DNA of 5,520 nt from Deltaproteobacteria bacterium (GCA_003647375.1 QMMS01000311.1:1-5520); one strand, 5' to 3'; positions 1 through 5,438 are shown, numbered from the stretch's first letter. Numbers and translations: made by a program. The notes: a model not told the origin generated them from the sequence alone.

Positions 1-224
1 AGGTCACAGGGGGTGATCGTAAGGAGATTTATCCGCCTTCGCAGAATACCACGGGCTTGCCCGGGGATGAATGCAAAAGCAAAGGTTAATTGCTACTGCG
101 CGATGTCACCCCTAAGGCAAGGTGGATAACCGCGGTGTCTTGTCGCGGCGTAGCTCGCAGAGCGAAGACGGAAGCCGAAGACGGGTATTTTAATGGGACC
201 ACGGGTTTACCCGAGGGATTCCAT
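1..224. repeat. REP-like hairpin cluster in a gene-free stretch
   Basis: This region has no supportable gene but is rich in inverted repeats. Two related hairpins lie at about 49-66 and 199-217. Both follow the plan CC-A-CGGGY-TT-RCCCG-N-GG, and the closing pair changes from C-G (56/59) in the first to T-A (206/209) in the second, so pairing is kept. The second hairpin extends outward so that 193-224 is almost entirely self-complementary (ATGG at 193-196 against CCAT at 221-224). Further short stems are CCGCG 130-134 with CGCGG 144-148, and GCTC 153-156 with GAGC 160-163. Segments 29-42 and 117-129 are imperfect inverted copies of each other, as are about 8-20 and 100-115. Such GC-rich palindrome clusters resemble REP/BIME elements mobilised by RAYT transposases, but no RAYT gene is visible, so the family assignment is inference. 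Confidence 0.6.
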
Positions 225-404
225 TTTCAATAATATTAACGTATTAAATATTAAAAGAATTGTCAACGAAACAAAAGATAAGGGCTTGCTTTTCTCGAAA
301 TCGTGTATGCCTGTGTTTTTTCGCGAACCCTTCTCCATCAAGATCTCGGCACACCTCTTCGGGAAAAATCGCTCAGTTCAGGTTAAAGCATGTTGTTCAG
401 AAAG
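225..404. other. AT-rich non-coding stretch, no feature identified
   Basis: This lies between the hairpin cluster and the 3' end of the leftward YhhN-type gene. I see no convincing gene, promoter or GC stem followed by a T-run here. The possible reading frame that crosses it from 193 starts inside a hairpin, has no ribosome binding site and runs over the 3' end of the YhhN-type gene, so I do not annotate it. Confidence 0.5.
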
Positions 405-1058
405 TTACAAACGCACCATACCAATGGAAAATGCGATCATGAACTGAGCCATGTAGTAGAGCGGAAGGCCCAAAAGGCGATTAACAAAATCGTTTTTTAA
501 AAATCGATCCCTGGCGACAAAAATGTCGGATATGTAGAAGCTGGCGGCCCCTGTGAAGATTAAAAGACGGGCCATAAACGGCTGCTGCTGCATTCCCAGG
601 ACAGACCAGGCGCCGATGAACATGAAGCTGATGACAAGGATATAGGCGATGACCGGTTTTTTCATGGTGCCCAGGTGTGGTTTCAGCCAGGCGTAAATAA
701 AACCACCCAGCACCATGGTAACGATGATGCCTATGAGTGTCATTTTGCTTGGACCGGCAATCCAAATGAATCCGATCACATAGCAGACATGCCCCAGAAG
801 AAATGAGATAAGTCCAAAGAGAAACATTCTATCTTGGGGCAATGCCAAAAAAACATCCCCCCCCAGGCAGAACAGCAGCCCGATGATGATAAAGAGGGTA
901 TATGGCTGCATGAGATGGATCTGAGAAATGGCGGTGACGATGAAAAGCAGCGAAAGCACTGTTTTGGTGGGCAGCATTCCTTTGCGGTTTTCCCTCTTTT
1001 CAAAGAAGAGAAGAACCGTGAGCAGAACGATAGCGATTAAGAGAAGTATTTTTATCAT
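405..1058 (-). CDS. YhhN/TMEM86-type membrane protein (putative lysoplasmalogenase)
   Basis: This is a 217-residue, strongly hydrophobic polytopic inner-membrane protein with about eight predicted helices (roughly residues 2-20, 32-50, 53-72, 78-98, 106-124, 134-152, 163-181 and 197-213). The pattern matches the YhhN/TMEM86 family: a CLGGDVFLAL segment with Asp68, a following FLLGHVCYVIGF segment with His90, and a late GAASFYISDIFVARDRF segment with Asp178. Eukaryotic TMEM86B hydrolyses the vinyl-ether bond of lysoplasmalogens. Plasmalogens occur in some anaerobes, so a role in ether-lipid turnover is plausible but not shown for this protein. Length is normal for the family. The start is set by a strong GGAGG at 1065-1069, six bases before the ATG. 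It follows queC on the same strand after a 244-bp repeat-bearing gap, so co-transcription is uncertain, and no hairpin terminator is seen after its stop. Confidence 0.9.
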   Translation of the reverse strand: MIKILLLIAIVLLTVLLFFEKRENRKGMLPTKTVLSLLFIVTAISQIHLMQPYTLFIIIGLLFCLGGDVFLALPQDRMFLFGLISFLLGHVCYVIGFIWIAGPSKMTLIGIIVTMVLGGFIYAWLKPHLGTMKKPVIAYILVISFMFIGAWSVLGMQQQPFMARLLIFTGAASFYISDIFVARDRFLKNDFVNRLLGLPLYYMAQFMIAFSIGMVRL

Positions 1059-1064
1059 GGCGGT

Positions 1065-1069
1065 CCTCC
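1065..1069 (-). promoter_or_regulatory. Shine-Dalgarno GGAGG of the YhhN-type gene
   Basis: The leftward strand reads GGAGG, then six bases, then ATG (1058-1056). This is the best ribosome site among the three leftward genes and fixes the start. Confidence 0.85.
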
Positions 1070-1245
1070 AAAATTTAAATTAGAAGCACGAAATTTCAAA
1101 TCCTAAACAATATCGAATGACACAAATTCGAATGATCCAAACGGCCTTTACCGATTAAGCTCATGGGCAATATTTTAGTCATTTGAGCATTCAATATTAT
1201 TTTTTTGTTTCGTATTTCGATATTCGAATTTAGAATTTATAAAGT
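1070..1245. repeat. AT-rich imperfect inverted-repeat element
   Basis: Most of the gap between the YhhN-type gene and queC is an AT-rich element with inverted arms. ATATCGAA at 1110-1117 is the exact reverse complement of TTCGATAT at 1216-1223. ATTCGAAT, itself a palindrome, occurs in both arms (1126-1133 and 1222-1229). The broader arms, about 1090-1141 and 1173-1239, align imperfectly as inverted copies around a more GC-rich centre (about 1142-1170). It has no ORF and no terminal duplications that I can define. It may be a decayed palindromic intergenic repeat. It could also act as a weak transcriptional barrier between the two genes, but it lacks the GC stem plus T-run of a classical terminator. 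Confidence 0.6.
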
Positions 1246-1302
1246 CGTATACAACCAAATTATTCAGGGACTCGAACATCCCCAAAAGTCAAAACATCCC
1301 GT

Positions 1303-2001
1303 TTATACATAATTCGTCGGATCGTCCACTCCTGCGTCTGCAAAGCCTTTTTTCCTAAGGAGACAGCTGTCACATCGACCGCACGCGTTTCCACGGGTAT
1401 CCGGATCGTAACAGGAGTGGGTCATTCCGTAGTCGACACCCAGTTCGAGTCCTTTGCTGATAATTTCTGCCTTGGTCATTCGTAATAGCGGGGTCTGGAT
1501 CTTTATTTTGAACGACCCCTCGACACCGGCCTTGGTGGCCAGGTTTGCCATTTGTTCAAAGGCATGGATATATTCCGGCCGGCAATCCGGATATCCACTG
1601 TAGTCAATGGCGTTGACACCCATAAAGATATCCGGCGCCCTCAGCACCTCGGACCAGGCCAGCGCATAGGATAGAAATATAGTGTTTCTGGCCGGTACGT
1701 AGGTGACGGGTATCTCATCCTTTCCGGCATTGATTTCTCTGTCTTTGGGTACTGAAATGGCATCGGTCAGGGCGGAGCCCCCGATGCTCGTTAAATCGGT
1801 TTTAACGACGAGGTGCGCCTTGACCCCGTATGCAAGGGCTATTTTTTTGGCGGCTTCCAGTTCGAAGATATGCCGCTGGGTATAATCGAAACTCATTGCA
1901 TACAGGTCATACCCGGCATGTTTCGCCAGAGCCATAACCGTTGTAGAGTCGAGCCCACCACTAAACAGAATGATTGCCTTTTTATTATATTCTTTAACCA
2001 T
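1303..2001 (-). CDS. queC: 7-cyano-7-deazaguanine (preQ0) synthase QueC
   Basis: QueC converts 7-carboxy-7-deazaguanine (CDG, the QueE product) to preQ0 in the cytoplasm, using ATP and ammonia, on the route to queuosine. The 232-residue length is typical. The PP-loop ATP-binding motif SGGLDST is at residues 14-20. The family zinc site is intact near the C-terminus: Cys197, Cys207, Cys210 and Cys213 (CX9CX2CX2C), within HSCYDP...CGRCDSC. The internal segments [18 protein letters not shown] and [16 protein letters not shown] are classic QueC. The ATG at 2001 places the PP-loop at the usual distance. The ribosome site is weak (only GGGA, eleven bases upstream). queE lies upstream on the same strand, separated by 151 bp of tandem-repeat sequence, so the two probably form a pathway operon interrupted by repeats. 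The gene itself looks complete and unremarkable. Confidence 0.97.
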   Translation of the reverse strand: MVKEYNKKAIILFSGGLDSTTVMALAKHAGYDLYAMSFDYTQRHIFELEAAKKIALAYGVKAHLVVKTDLTSIGGSALTDAISVPKDREINAGKDEIPVTYVPARNTIFLSYALAWSEVLRAPDIFMGVNAIDYSGYPDCRPEYIHAFEQMANLATKAGVEGSFKIKIQTPLLRMTKAEIISKGLELGVDYGMTHSCYDPDTRGNACGRCDSCLLRKKGFADAGVDDPTNYV

Positions 2002-2041
2002 AAATTATTCTGTCCCAGTCGTGATTTTATCCATTATAAAT

Positions 2042-2085
2042 GCTGGGAGGCTAGGATGCTAGGATGCTGGGATGCCTGGATGCTG
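2042..2085. repeat. Tandem array of five 8-bp units (GCTRGGAT)
   Basis: Five consecutive 8-bp units can be read from 2042: GCTGGGAG, GCTAGGAT, GCTAGGAT, GCTGGGAT and GCCTGGAT, followed by a partial GCTG. They occupy the gap between queE and queC. The regular 8-bp register, with only one or two changes per unit, points to slippage-type growth. There is no coding potential and no evident regulatory signal. Confidence 0.85.
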
Positions 2086-2109
2086 TCAACCGCTGATTGC
2101 TTTCAGCTA

Positions 2110-2160
2110 CCCTCCAACCCTTGTATCCCCCTCGAACCCTGGACCCCTTTGCTTAAACCC
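2110..2160 (-). repeat. GGGTTCGA-type 8-bp periodic array abutting the queE stop
   Basis: Read leftward from the queE stop, the sequence falls into diverged 8-bp units such as GGGTCCAG, GGTTCGAG, GGGGATAC, AAGGGTTG and GAGGGTAG. The 14-mer at 2127-2140 (leftward strand AGGGTTCGAGGGGG) differs at one base from AGGGTTCAAGGGGG at 5327-5340 in the 3' end of the ExbB-like gene. The same repeat family therefore occurs at two gene ends in this window. Confidence 0.7.
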
Positions 2161-2797
2161 CTCTCTCGATATCAGGCCAGATAGTCTTGTGGAGCTGGAG
2201 CTGAATTCTGGCTTCCAGGTGGTCTTCGAGGATCCATCCGGCAAGTTCCGCAGGTGTTAAAATTTCTCTGATGGGCGAGAAAAGGAGATTCCCGGGCGGG
2301 ATGCTTGATGGAATCCTGTTCAGCATATCCTTGGCGTATTCGTAATCCTGCTTGTTGCCGATAACGAATTTAATCTGATCTGTTTTTTCGAGATGTCTGA
2401 AATTTTGTAGATCGCATTTTTCATGTTCGCCACTACCCGGGCATTTGACATCCATGATCCTTACACACCTGGGATCAGCCATGCGGATATCAAAACTGCC
2501 GTTGGTTTCCATGAGAACCTGATAATTTTTTCGGAGAAGGCTGGAGATGAGTTCGGGTGTTTCGTTCTGCAAAAGAGGTTCACCGCCCGTAACTTCAACC
2601 ATGTTGCAATGGAAAGCACCAATACTGTCCATGATCTCTGAAATCTGCATGGGGTGTCCTTCATCATAAGCATAAGCAGTGTCGCAATAGGTGCAGCGCA
2701 TGTTACAGCCGGTGAGGCGGACAAATACACACGGAAGGCCTGCACGGGTCGATTCTCCCTGTATGCTGTAAAATATTTCATTTACAATCAAAGACAT
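2153..2797 (-). CDS. queE: 7-carboxy-7-deazaguanine synthase QueE (radical SAM)
   Basis: QueE is a radical S-adenosylmethionine enzyme that ring-contracts 6-carboxytetrahydropterin (CPH4) to CDG, the step just before QueC. The opening VNEIFYSIQGE...AGLPCVFVRLTGC is diagnostic. The [4Fe-4S] cysteines are Cys31, Cys35 and Cys38 (CX3CX2C in CNMRCTYC). The SAM-binding GGEP is at 71-74, METNGSFDI follows in the middle, and VKCPGSGE is also QueE-like. The C-terminus HKTIWPDIERGV is normal, so at 214 residues the protein is complete. The ATG at 2797 gives the expected N-terminus, but I see no Shine-Dalgarno sequence before it. A TATAAA hexamer on the same strand (2809-2804) would put transcription start at about the ATG itself. 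An 8-bp repeat array begins at its stop codon and separates it from queC. Confidence 0.96.
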   Translation of the reverse strand: MSLIVNEIFYSIQGESTRAGLPCVFVRLTGCNMRCTYCDTAYAYDEGHPMQISEIMDSIGAFHCNMVEVTGGEPLLQNETPELISSLLRKNYQVLMETNGSFDIRMADPRCVRIMDVKCPGSGEHEKCDLQNFRHLEKTDQIKFVIGNKQDYEYAKDMLNRIPSSIPPGNLLFSPIREILTPAELAGWILEDHLEARIQLQLHKTIWPDIERGV

Positions 2798-2803
2798 GCG
2801 CAG

Positions 2804-2832
2804 TTTATAGCACGATTTTCTGTGAATTGAAA
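2804..2832 (-). promoter_or_regulatory. Possible queE promoter giving a leaderless transcript
   Basis: The leftward strand carries TATAAA (2809-2804) as a -10 candidate, with TTTCAA (2832-2827) 17 bases upstream as a poor -35 (three of six matches). With a standard -10 to +1 distance, transcription would begin at about 2797, the A of the queE ATG. No Shine-Dalgarno sequence exists in this stretch, which fits leaderless initiation. The weak -35 keeps confidence low. Confidence 0.25.
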
Positions 2833-2836
2833 TATA

Positions 2837-2866
2837 TTGACAGTATACCCTTGAGGGACCTAAAGT
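2837..2866 (+). promoter_or_regulatory. Candidate sigma70-type promoter for the rightward genes
   Basis: A perfect TTGACA at 2837-2842 is followed after 18 bases by TAAAGT at 2861-2866 (four of six matches to TATAAT). It lies in the divergent gap between queE and the repeat-protein gene and points toward the latter, about 140 bases before its preferred start. A small CCCT-TG-AGGG palindrome (2848-2857) falls in the spacer. No activator or repressor site is recognised. Confidence 0.4.
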
Positions 2867-2882
2867 GAGCGTTTAGCAAAGC

Positions 2883-2946
2883 AGTAAGAAGTAAGGAGTA
2901 AGGAGTATGCAGTAAGCGGCTTATAGCTTAATGCTTAACGCTTCAT
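2883..2946. repeat. Direct-then-inverted 7-bp array
   Basis: Five direct 7-bp units (AGTAAGA, AGTAAGG, AGTAAGG, AGTATGC, AGTAAGC; 2883-2917) are followed, after one base, by four units of roughly inverse sequence (GCTTATA, GCTTAAT, GCTTAAC, GCTTCAT; 2919-2946). AGTAAGC and GCTTANN are reverse-complement related, so the array can fold on itself. An upstream in-frame ATG at 2931 lies inside the second inverted unit, which argues that it is not the real start of the following gene. Confidence 0.85.
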
Positions 2947-2990
2947 TCATGAAAAATAATCTTACCAGGTGTCTATACCAACGTTTGCAC

Positions 2991-2995
2991 AGGTG
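2991..2995 (+). promoter_or_regulatory. AGGTG ribosome site that favours the 3003 start
   Basis: AGGTG lies seven bases before the ATG at 3003. The two upstream in-frame ATGs (2931 and 2949) have no ribosome site at a normal distance. Together with the signal-peptide position, this decides the start. Confidence 0.5.
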
Positions 2996-3002
2996 TGCTA
3001 AA

Positions 3003-4550
3003 ATGCCAACCCGGTCGTTCTGCAAAAGGATAGTTTTTGTATGGCTATTTGCAGGTCTATTGTCGATCTGTTCATCGGTTGTTGCTTCAGACAGTGGGCT
3101 GATCAAGAAAAGAGATGCCAACAACGATGGCATCGTCGACCAGGTAGCAGAATTTAATCACCAGGGTAAGCTGGTTGCGCTTGCAGTAGATGACAACCAC
3201 GATGGGGTGATGGATACGTTCCAGTACTATGTCGATGGCGTGATCGTGCGCCTGGAAAAAAATCTGGATACCGAAATCGGTATCGATATGAGAACCTATT
3301 TCAAAGACGGCAAAAAGGTACGGCAGGAACGCCTGGATGGTGAAGGTAATATTTACCAGGAGATAGATTTGGATACAGCCGGAAAACCATTCGAAATTCG
3401 TGAGGATACCACCGCTGATCAACGGATGGATACAGTTTATCATATTGAAAAAGGGCAGATTACACGTATCACTCGCGATCAGGATGGCGATGGTGCCGCC
3501 AATGTCCTTGAGTTGTATCGGAACGGAGAGCTATCCGAGCGACGGATCGATATAAATGGGGACGGCACGGTGGAGGAGCGGCTTCTTTTCGATGAAGATG
3601 GATCTCTGGTTAGGCGTCACCTGGATACAGATCAGAATGGTGATTTGGACATGTTGGAAGTCTATCGGAATGGCCTGACCCATATGCAGCAGTGGGATCA
3701 GAATCAGGATGGCAGATATGAGAAAATTGCTTTTTTTGAAAAAGGGGAGGTCGTTCGAATTGAGGAAGATCTGGACATGGACGGTATCCGGGAAACAACG
3801 GTGGCCTATCGTGGAGGAAAACCTTTTGTTCAGACGGTGGATGCAAATCAGGACGGCAAGAAAGAACTCAGAATATTCTATAACGCAGGTGGCGAAACAG
3901 AGAGCATTGAAAAAGATGTTTCCATGGATGGTAAAATGGATACGTTCCAGCGGTATAAAGACAACCGGCTTGTGTTTGTGGAAAAAGACACCAATGGTGA
4001 TGGGGAGATCGATACGAAAATATCGTATGATACCGGCAGGAAAAAAAAATATATCCTGAGGGATCGGGATAACGATGGCCGGTTTGAGACGACGCATTGG
4101 TATGACAAGCCTCCATGGACACGGGTGACTGAACTGGACTCTGATGGCAGTGGAAAGGTTGATGTGCGGTCCTGTTTTATGCATGATATCCTGCGTAGAA
4201 GGGAGACCCTGAAAAAGGGTAGTGGTCTCGTTGAATTGCGTGAAAATTTCGATGAGAAGGGTCTTCTGGTGAACAGCCTGGAAGACAGGGATGCTGATGG
4301 CCGATGGGACATGACCTGGTATTTTGATGCCCAGGGTAACCTTGAACGGGCAGAAAAGGATGCCGATGCAGACAACCGTGTGGATACCTGGTATTATTAT
4401 GAAGACGGACGGCTGTCAGGTGTTTCGGAGGACACCCATGGCGATGGCCGGCCGGACATATGGGAGGACTATGATGCATCGGAAACCATGACCAAACGGA
4501 AAAAGGATCTCGATTTTGATGGTGTGGCGGATATTGAAGAGCTGTTTTAG
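3003..4550 (+). CDS. Secreted DxDxDG-repeat protein, probably Ca2+-binding; function unknown
   Basis: From the ATG at 3003 this encodes 515 residues. Residues 1-28 form a signal peptide: a basic start (MPTRSFCKR), a hydrophobic core (IVFVWLFAGLLSIC) and a VVA cleavage site before SDS. The rest, from residue 38 to the end, is about twenty repeats of some 24 residues with the pattern DxDxDGxxDxxxxYxxGxLxxxxE. Twelve units have a strict D-x-[DN]-x-[DN]-G loop, like the calcium loops of EF-hand, dockerin and thrombospondin type-3 repeats. The units near residues 85-140 and one later unit are degenerate. Each unit suggests a loop plus a beta hairpin, so an elongated or closed beta structure is likely. 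The protein ends inside the last repeat with no membrane anchor or sorting signal. The frame is open from an ATG at 2931, but that ATG sits in a tandem repeat and would hide the signal peptide behind 24 extra residues. The 3003 start has AGGTG seven bases upstream. An ExbB/ExbD-type pair follows. I cannot name the family. Confidence 0.9.
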   Translation: MPTRSFCKRIVFVWLFAGLLSICSSVVASDSGLIKKRDANNDGIVDQVAEFNHQGKLVALAVDDNHDGVMDTFQYYVDGVIVRLEKNLDTEIGIDMRTYFKDGKKVRQERLDGEGNIYQEIDLDTAGKPFEIREDTTADQRMDTVYHIEKGQITRITRDQDGDGAANVLELYRNGELSERRIDINGDGTVEERLLFDEDGSLVRRHLDTDQNGDLDMLEVYRNGLTHMQQWDQNQDGRYEKIAFFEKGEVVRIEEDLDMDGIRETTVAYRGGKPFVQTVDANQDGKKELRIFYNAGGETESIEKDVSMDGKMDTFQRYKDNRLVFVEKDTNGDGEIDTKISYDTGRKKKYILRDRDNDGRFETTHWYDKPPWTRVTELDSDGSGKVDVRSCFMHDILRRRETLKKGSGLVELRENFDEKGLLVNSLEDRDADGRWDMTWYFDAQGNLERAEKDADADNRVDTWYYYEDGRLSGVSEDTHGDGRPDIWEDYDASETMTKRKKDLDFDGVADIEELF

Positions 4551-4684
4551 GTGTTACTACTTAGGTGTTTAGGCTGTAGGCTGTTAGGCTGTAGGAGAAA
4601 CTCCCGGAGAGCTTGGCAACATTCAACAGTCTAATAGCCTATAGTCTAACAGTCTACAGCCTATCAATCTATAGTCTATGAGCT
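4547..4684. repeat. Direct-then-inverted TTAGGCTG array with a long stem
   Basis: Units of 7-8 bp related to TTAGGCTG run rightward from the end of the repeat-protein gene to about 4595. Inverted counterparts (CAGTCTAA, CAGCCTAT and relatives) run from about 4625 to 4684. TTAGGTGTT occurs exactly at 4547-4555 and 4561-4569, and the first copy contains the upstream gene's TAG stop. Segment 4570-4595 pairs with 4638-4663 over 26 positions: 23 Watson-Crick pairs and three G-U pairs if transcribed rightward. The 42-base interval between them would be the loop. There is no T-run after the stem, so it is not a textbook terminator. Confidence 0.85.
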
Positions 4685-4701
4685 TATGGCCAAAGGCCAT
4701 A
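4685..4701 (+). promoter_or_regulatory. Perfect small hairpin next to the exbB-like ribosome site
   Basis: TATGGCC-AAA-GGCCATA forms a seven-base-pair stem with a three-base loop, ending three bases before the GGAGG at 4704-4708. It could influence access to the ribosome site or mark an mRNA processing point. It may equally be part of the repeat array's tail. The structure is seen directly; the function is inference. Confidence 0.45.
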
Positions 4702-4703
4702 CT

Positions 4704-4708
4704 GGAGG
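4704..4708 (+). promoter_or_regulatory. Shine-Dalgarno GGAGG of the exbB-like gene
   Basis: A consensus GGAGG ends six bases before the ATG at 4715 and fixes that start. Confidence 0.85.
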
Positions 4709-4714
4709 ATACAC

Positions 4715-5350
4715 ATGTTGGATTTTCTATATAAGGGAGGTGTGCTGGTCATTCCAATACTCCTCTGTTCGGTATTTGCGCTGGCAATTTTTTTAGAAAG
4801 ATTAATCCGCTTTATTCGACTGAGAAAACAGGGGCGCGGGCTGGCCGAAAAAGTTGCAGCTTTCGTGAAGAATGGAGACGACGAACAGGCGCGAGACCTG
4901 GTGGATGCCAGCGATTCTCCCATGGGTAACGTGTTGGCACAGGCATTGGAGGTAAAAGACCAGAGCCAGGAAACCCTGGAGGCTATTATCGTTCATGCCA
5001 CCGAAGAAGAGGTAAGGGGTCTGTCCAGGTACCTGCAGGCGTTGGCAACGATCGGAAACATTGCCCCGCTGCTGGGTTTATTTGGAACCGTGGTGGGGAT
5101 GATCAAAGCTTTTATGGTTATCCAGGAAATGGGTGGCAAGGTCAATGCCGCGGTTCTTGCCGGCGGCATTTGGGAAGCGATGCTCACAACCGCTCTGGGA
5201 CTGGCCGTGGCTTTACCAACTATCATTGCCCACAGCTATCTGGTTTCAGAAGTCAACCAATCCGAAGCAAGACTGCAACGAGGTGCCATTATCTTTTTAA
5301 AGGCGGTAATAGGTATAGAGGGCTCAAGGGTTCAAGGGGGTAAACCATAG
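4715..5350 (+). CDS. ExbB/TolQ/MotA-family proton-channel subunit
   Basis: This 211-residue inner-membrane protein has the ExbB/TolQ three-helix plan: helix 1 at about 9-28, a cytoplasmic stretch with acidic and basic residues to about 110, helix 2 at about 111-133 (ATIGNIAPLLGLFGTVVGMI) and helix 3 at about 154-176 (EAMLTTALGLAVALPTIIAH). The APLLGLFGTVVGM and TTALGLAVALP signatures are diagnostic. Thr125 and Thr158/159 match the channel threonines. In the family, an ExbB pentamer with an ExbD dimer turns proton flow into motion that is passed on through TonB, TolA or similar partners. Which of these it serves cannot be told from sequence. The neighbours are a secreted repeat protein 164 bp upstream and an ExbD-like start downstream. 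The last ten residues (EGSRVQGGKP) are unlike a normal family end: they are encoded by an 8-bp repeat, and the stop opens the following array. Confidence 0.95.
   Translation: MLDFLYKGGVLVIPILLCSVFALAIFLERLIRFIRLRKQGRGLAEKVAAFVKNGDDEQARDLVDASDSPMGNVLAQALEVKDQSQETLEAIIVHATEEEVRGLSRYLQALATIGNIAPLLGLFGTVVGMIKAFMVIQEMGGKVNAAVLAGGIWEAMLTTALGLAVALPTIIAHSYLVSEVNQSEARLQRGAIIFLKAVIGIEGSRVQGGKP
5321..5341 (+). repeat. 8-bp repeat inside the 3' end of the exbB-like gene
   Basis: GGCTCAAG and GGTTCAAG, followed by GGGGT, form about two and a half 8-bp units within the coding sequence. Their frame gives the terminal residues GSRVQGG. The 14-mer at 5327-5340 matches, with one mismatch, the leftward-strand repeat next to the queE stop (2127-2140). 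Confidence 0.75.
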
Positions 5351-5436
5351 GCTGTTAGGCTATTAGACTGTAGGCTGTTAGACTGTTAGACCGCTAATAG
5401 CCTAATAGTCTACAGCCTAAACAGCTATGAGCTATA
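5348..5436. repeat. Second direct-then-inverted TAGGCTGT array
   Basis: Direct units of 7-8 bp (TAGGCTGT, TAGGCTAT, TAGACTGT and so on) run from 5348 to 5392, then inverted ones (CTAATAGC, CTAATAGT, CTACAGCC) to about 5420. The arms, about 5356-5381 and 5395-5419, pair with single-base bulges. This array shares CTAATAGCCTA, AGTCTACAGCCTA and the closing CTATGAGCT, in the same order, with the array at 4547-4684, so the exbB-like gene is bracketed by two copies of one element. The exbB-like stop codon TAG is the first three bases of this array. Confidence 0.85.
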
Positions 5437-5438
5437 TA

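Noticed and set aside
1..129. Open rightward frame from the window edge, possible gene tail
   Set aside because: It is only 43 codons, full of palindromic repeat sequence, with no domain signature. More likely chance.
193..447. 84-codon rightward open frame
   Set aside because: It begins inside the 193-224 hairpin, has no ribosome site, resembles nothing I recognise and overlaps the 3' end of the well-supported leftward YhhN-type gene.
2798..2880. PreQ1 riboswitch upstream of queE
   Set aside because: I looked for the preQ1 stem-loop and A-rich tail in the leftward leader and found none. The leader also looks too short.
3003..3086. Lipoprotein signal in the repeat protein (LSIC)
   Set aside because: The residue before Cys23 is Ile, which does not fit a lipobox. 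The VVA site before SDS fits signal peptidase I.
3531..4375. Several long leftward open frames opposite the repeat-protein gene
   Set aside because: They are shadows of a repetitive, GAT/GAC-rich coding sequence on the other strand and lack ribosome sites and recognisable motifs.
4561..4684. Rho-independent terminator after the repeat-protein gene
   Set aside because: The stem is long but its loop is 42 bases, and no T-run follows the right arm.
4547..5436. CRISPR array
   Set aside because: The units are 7-8 bp, contiguous and partly inverted, with no spacers of 25-40 bases and no cas genes.
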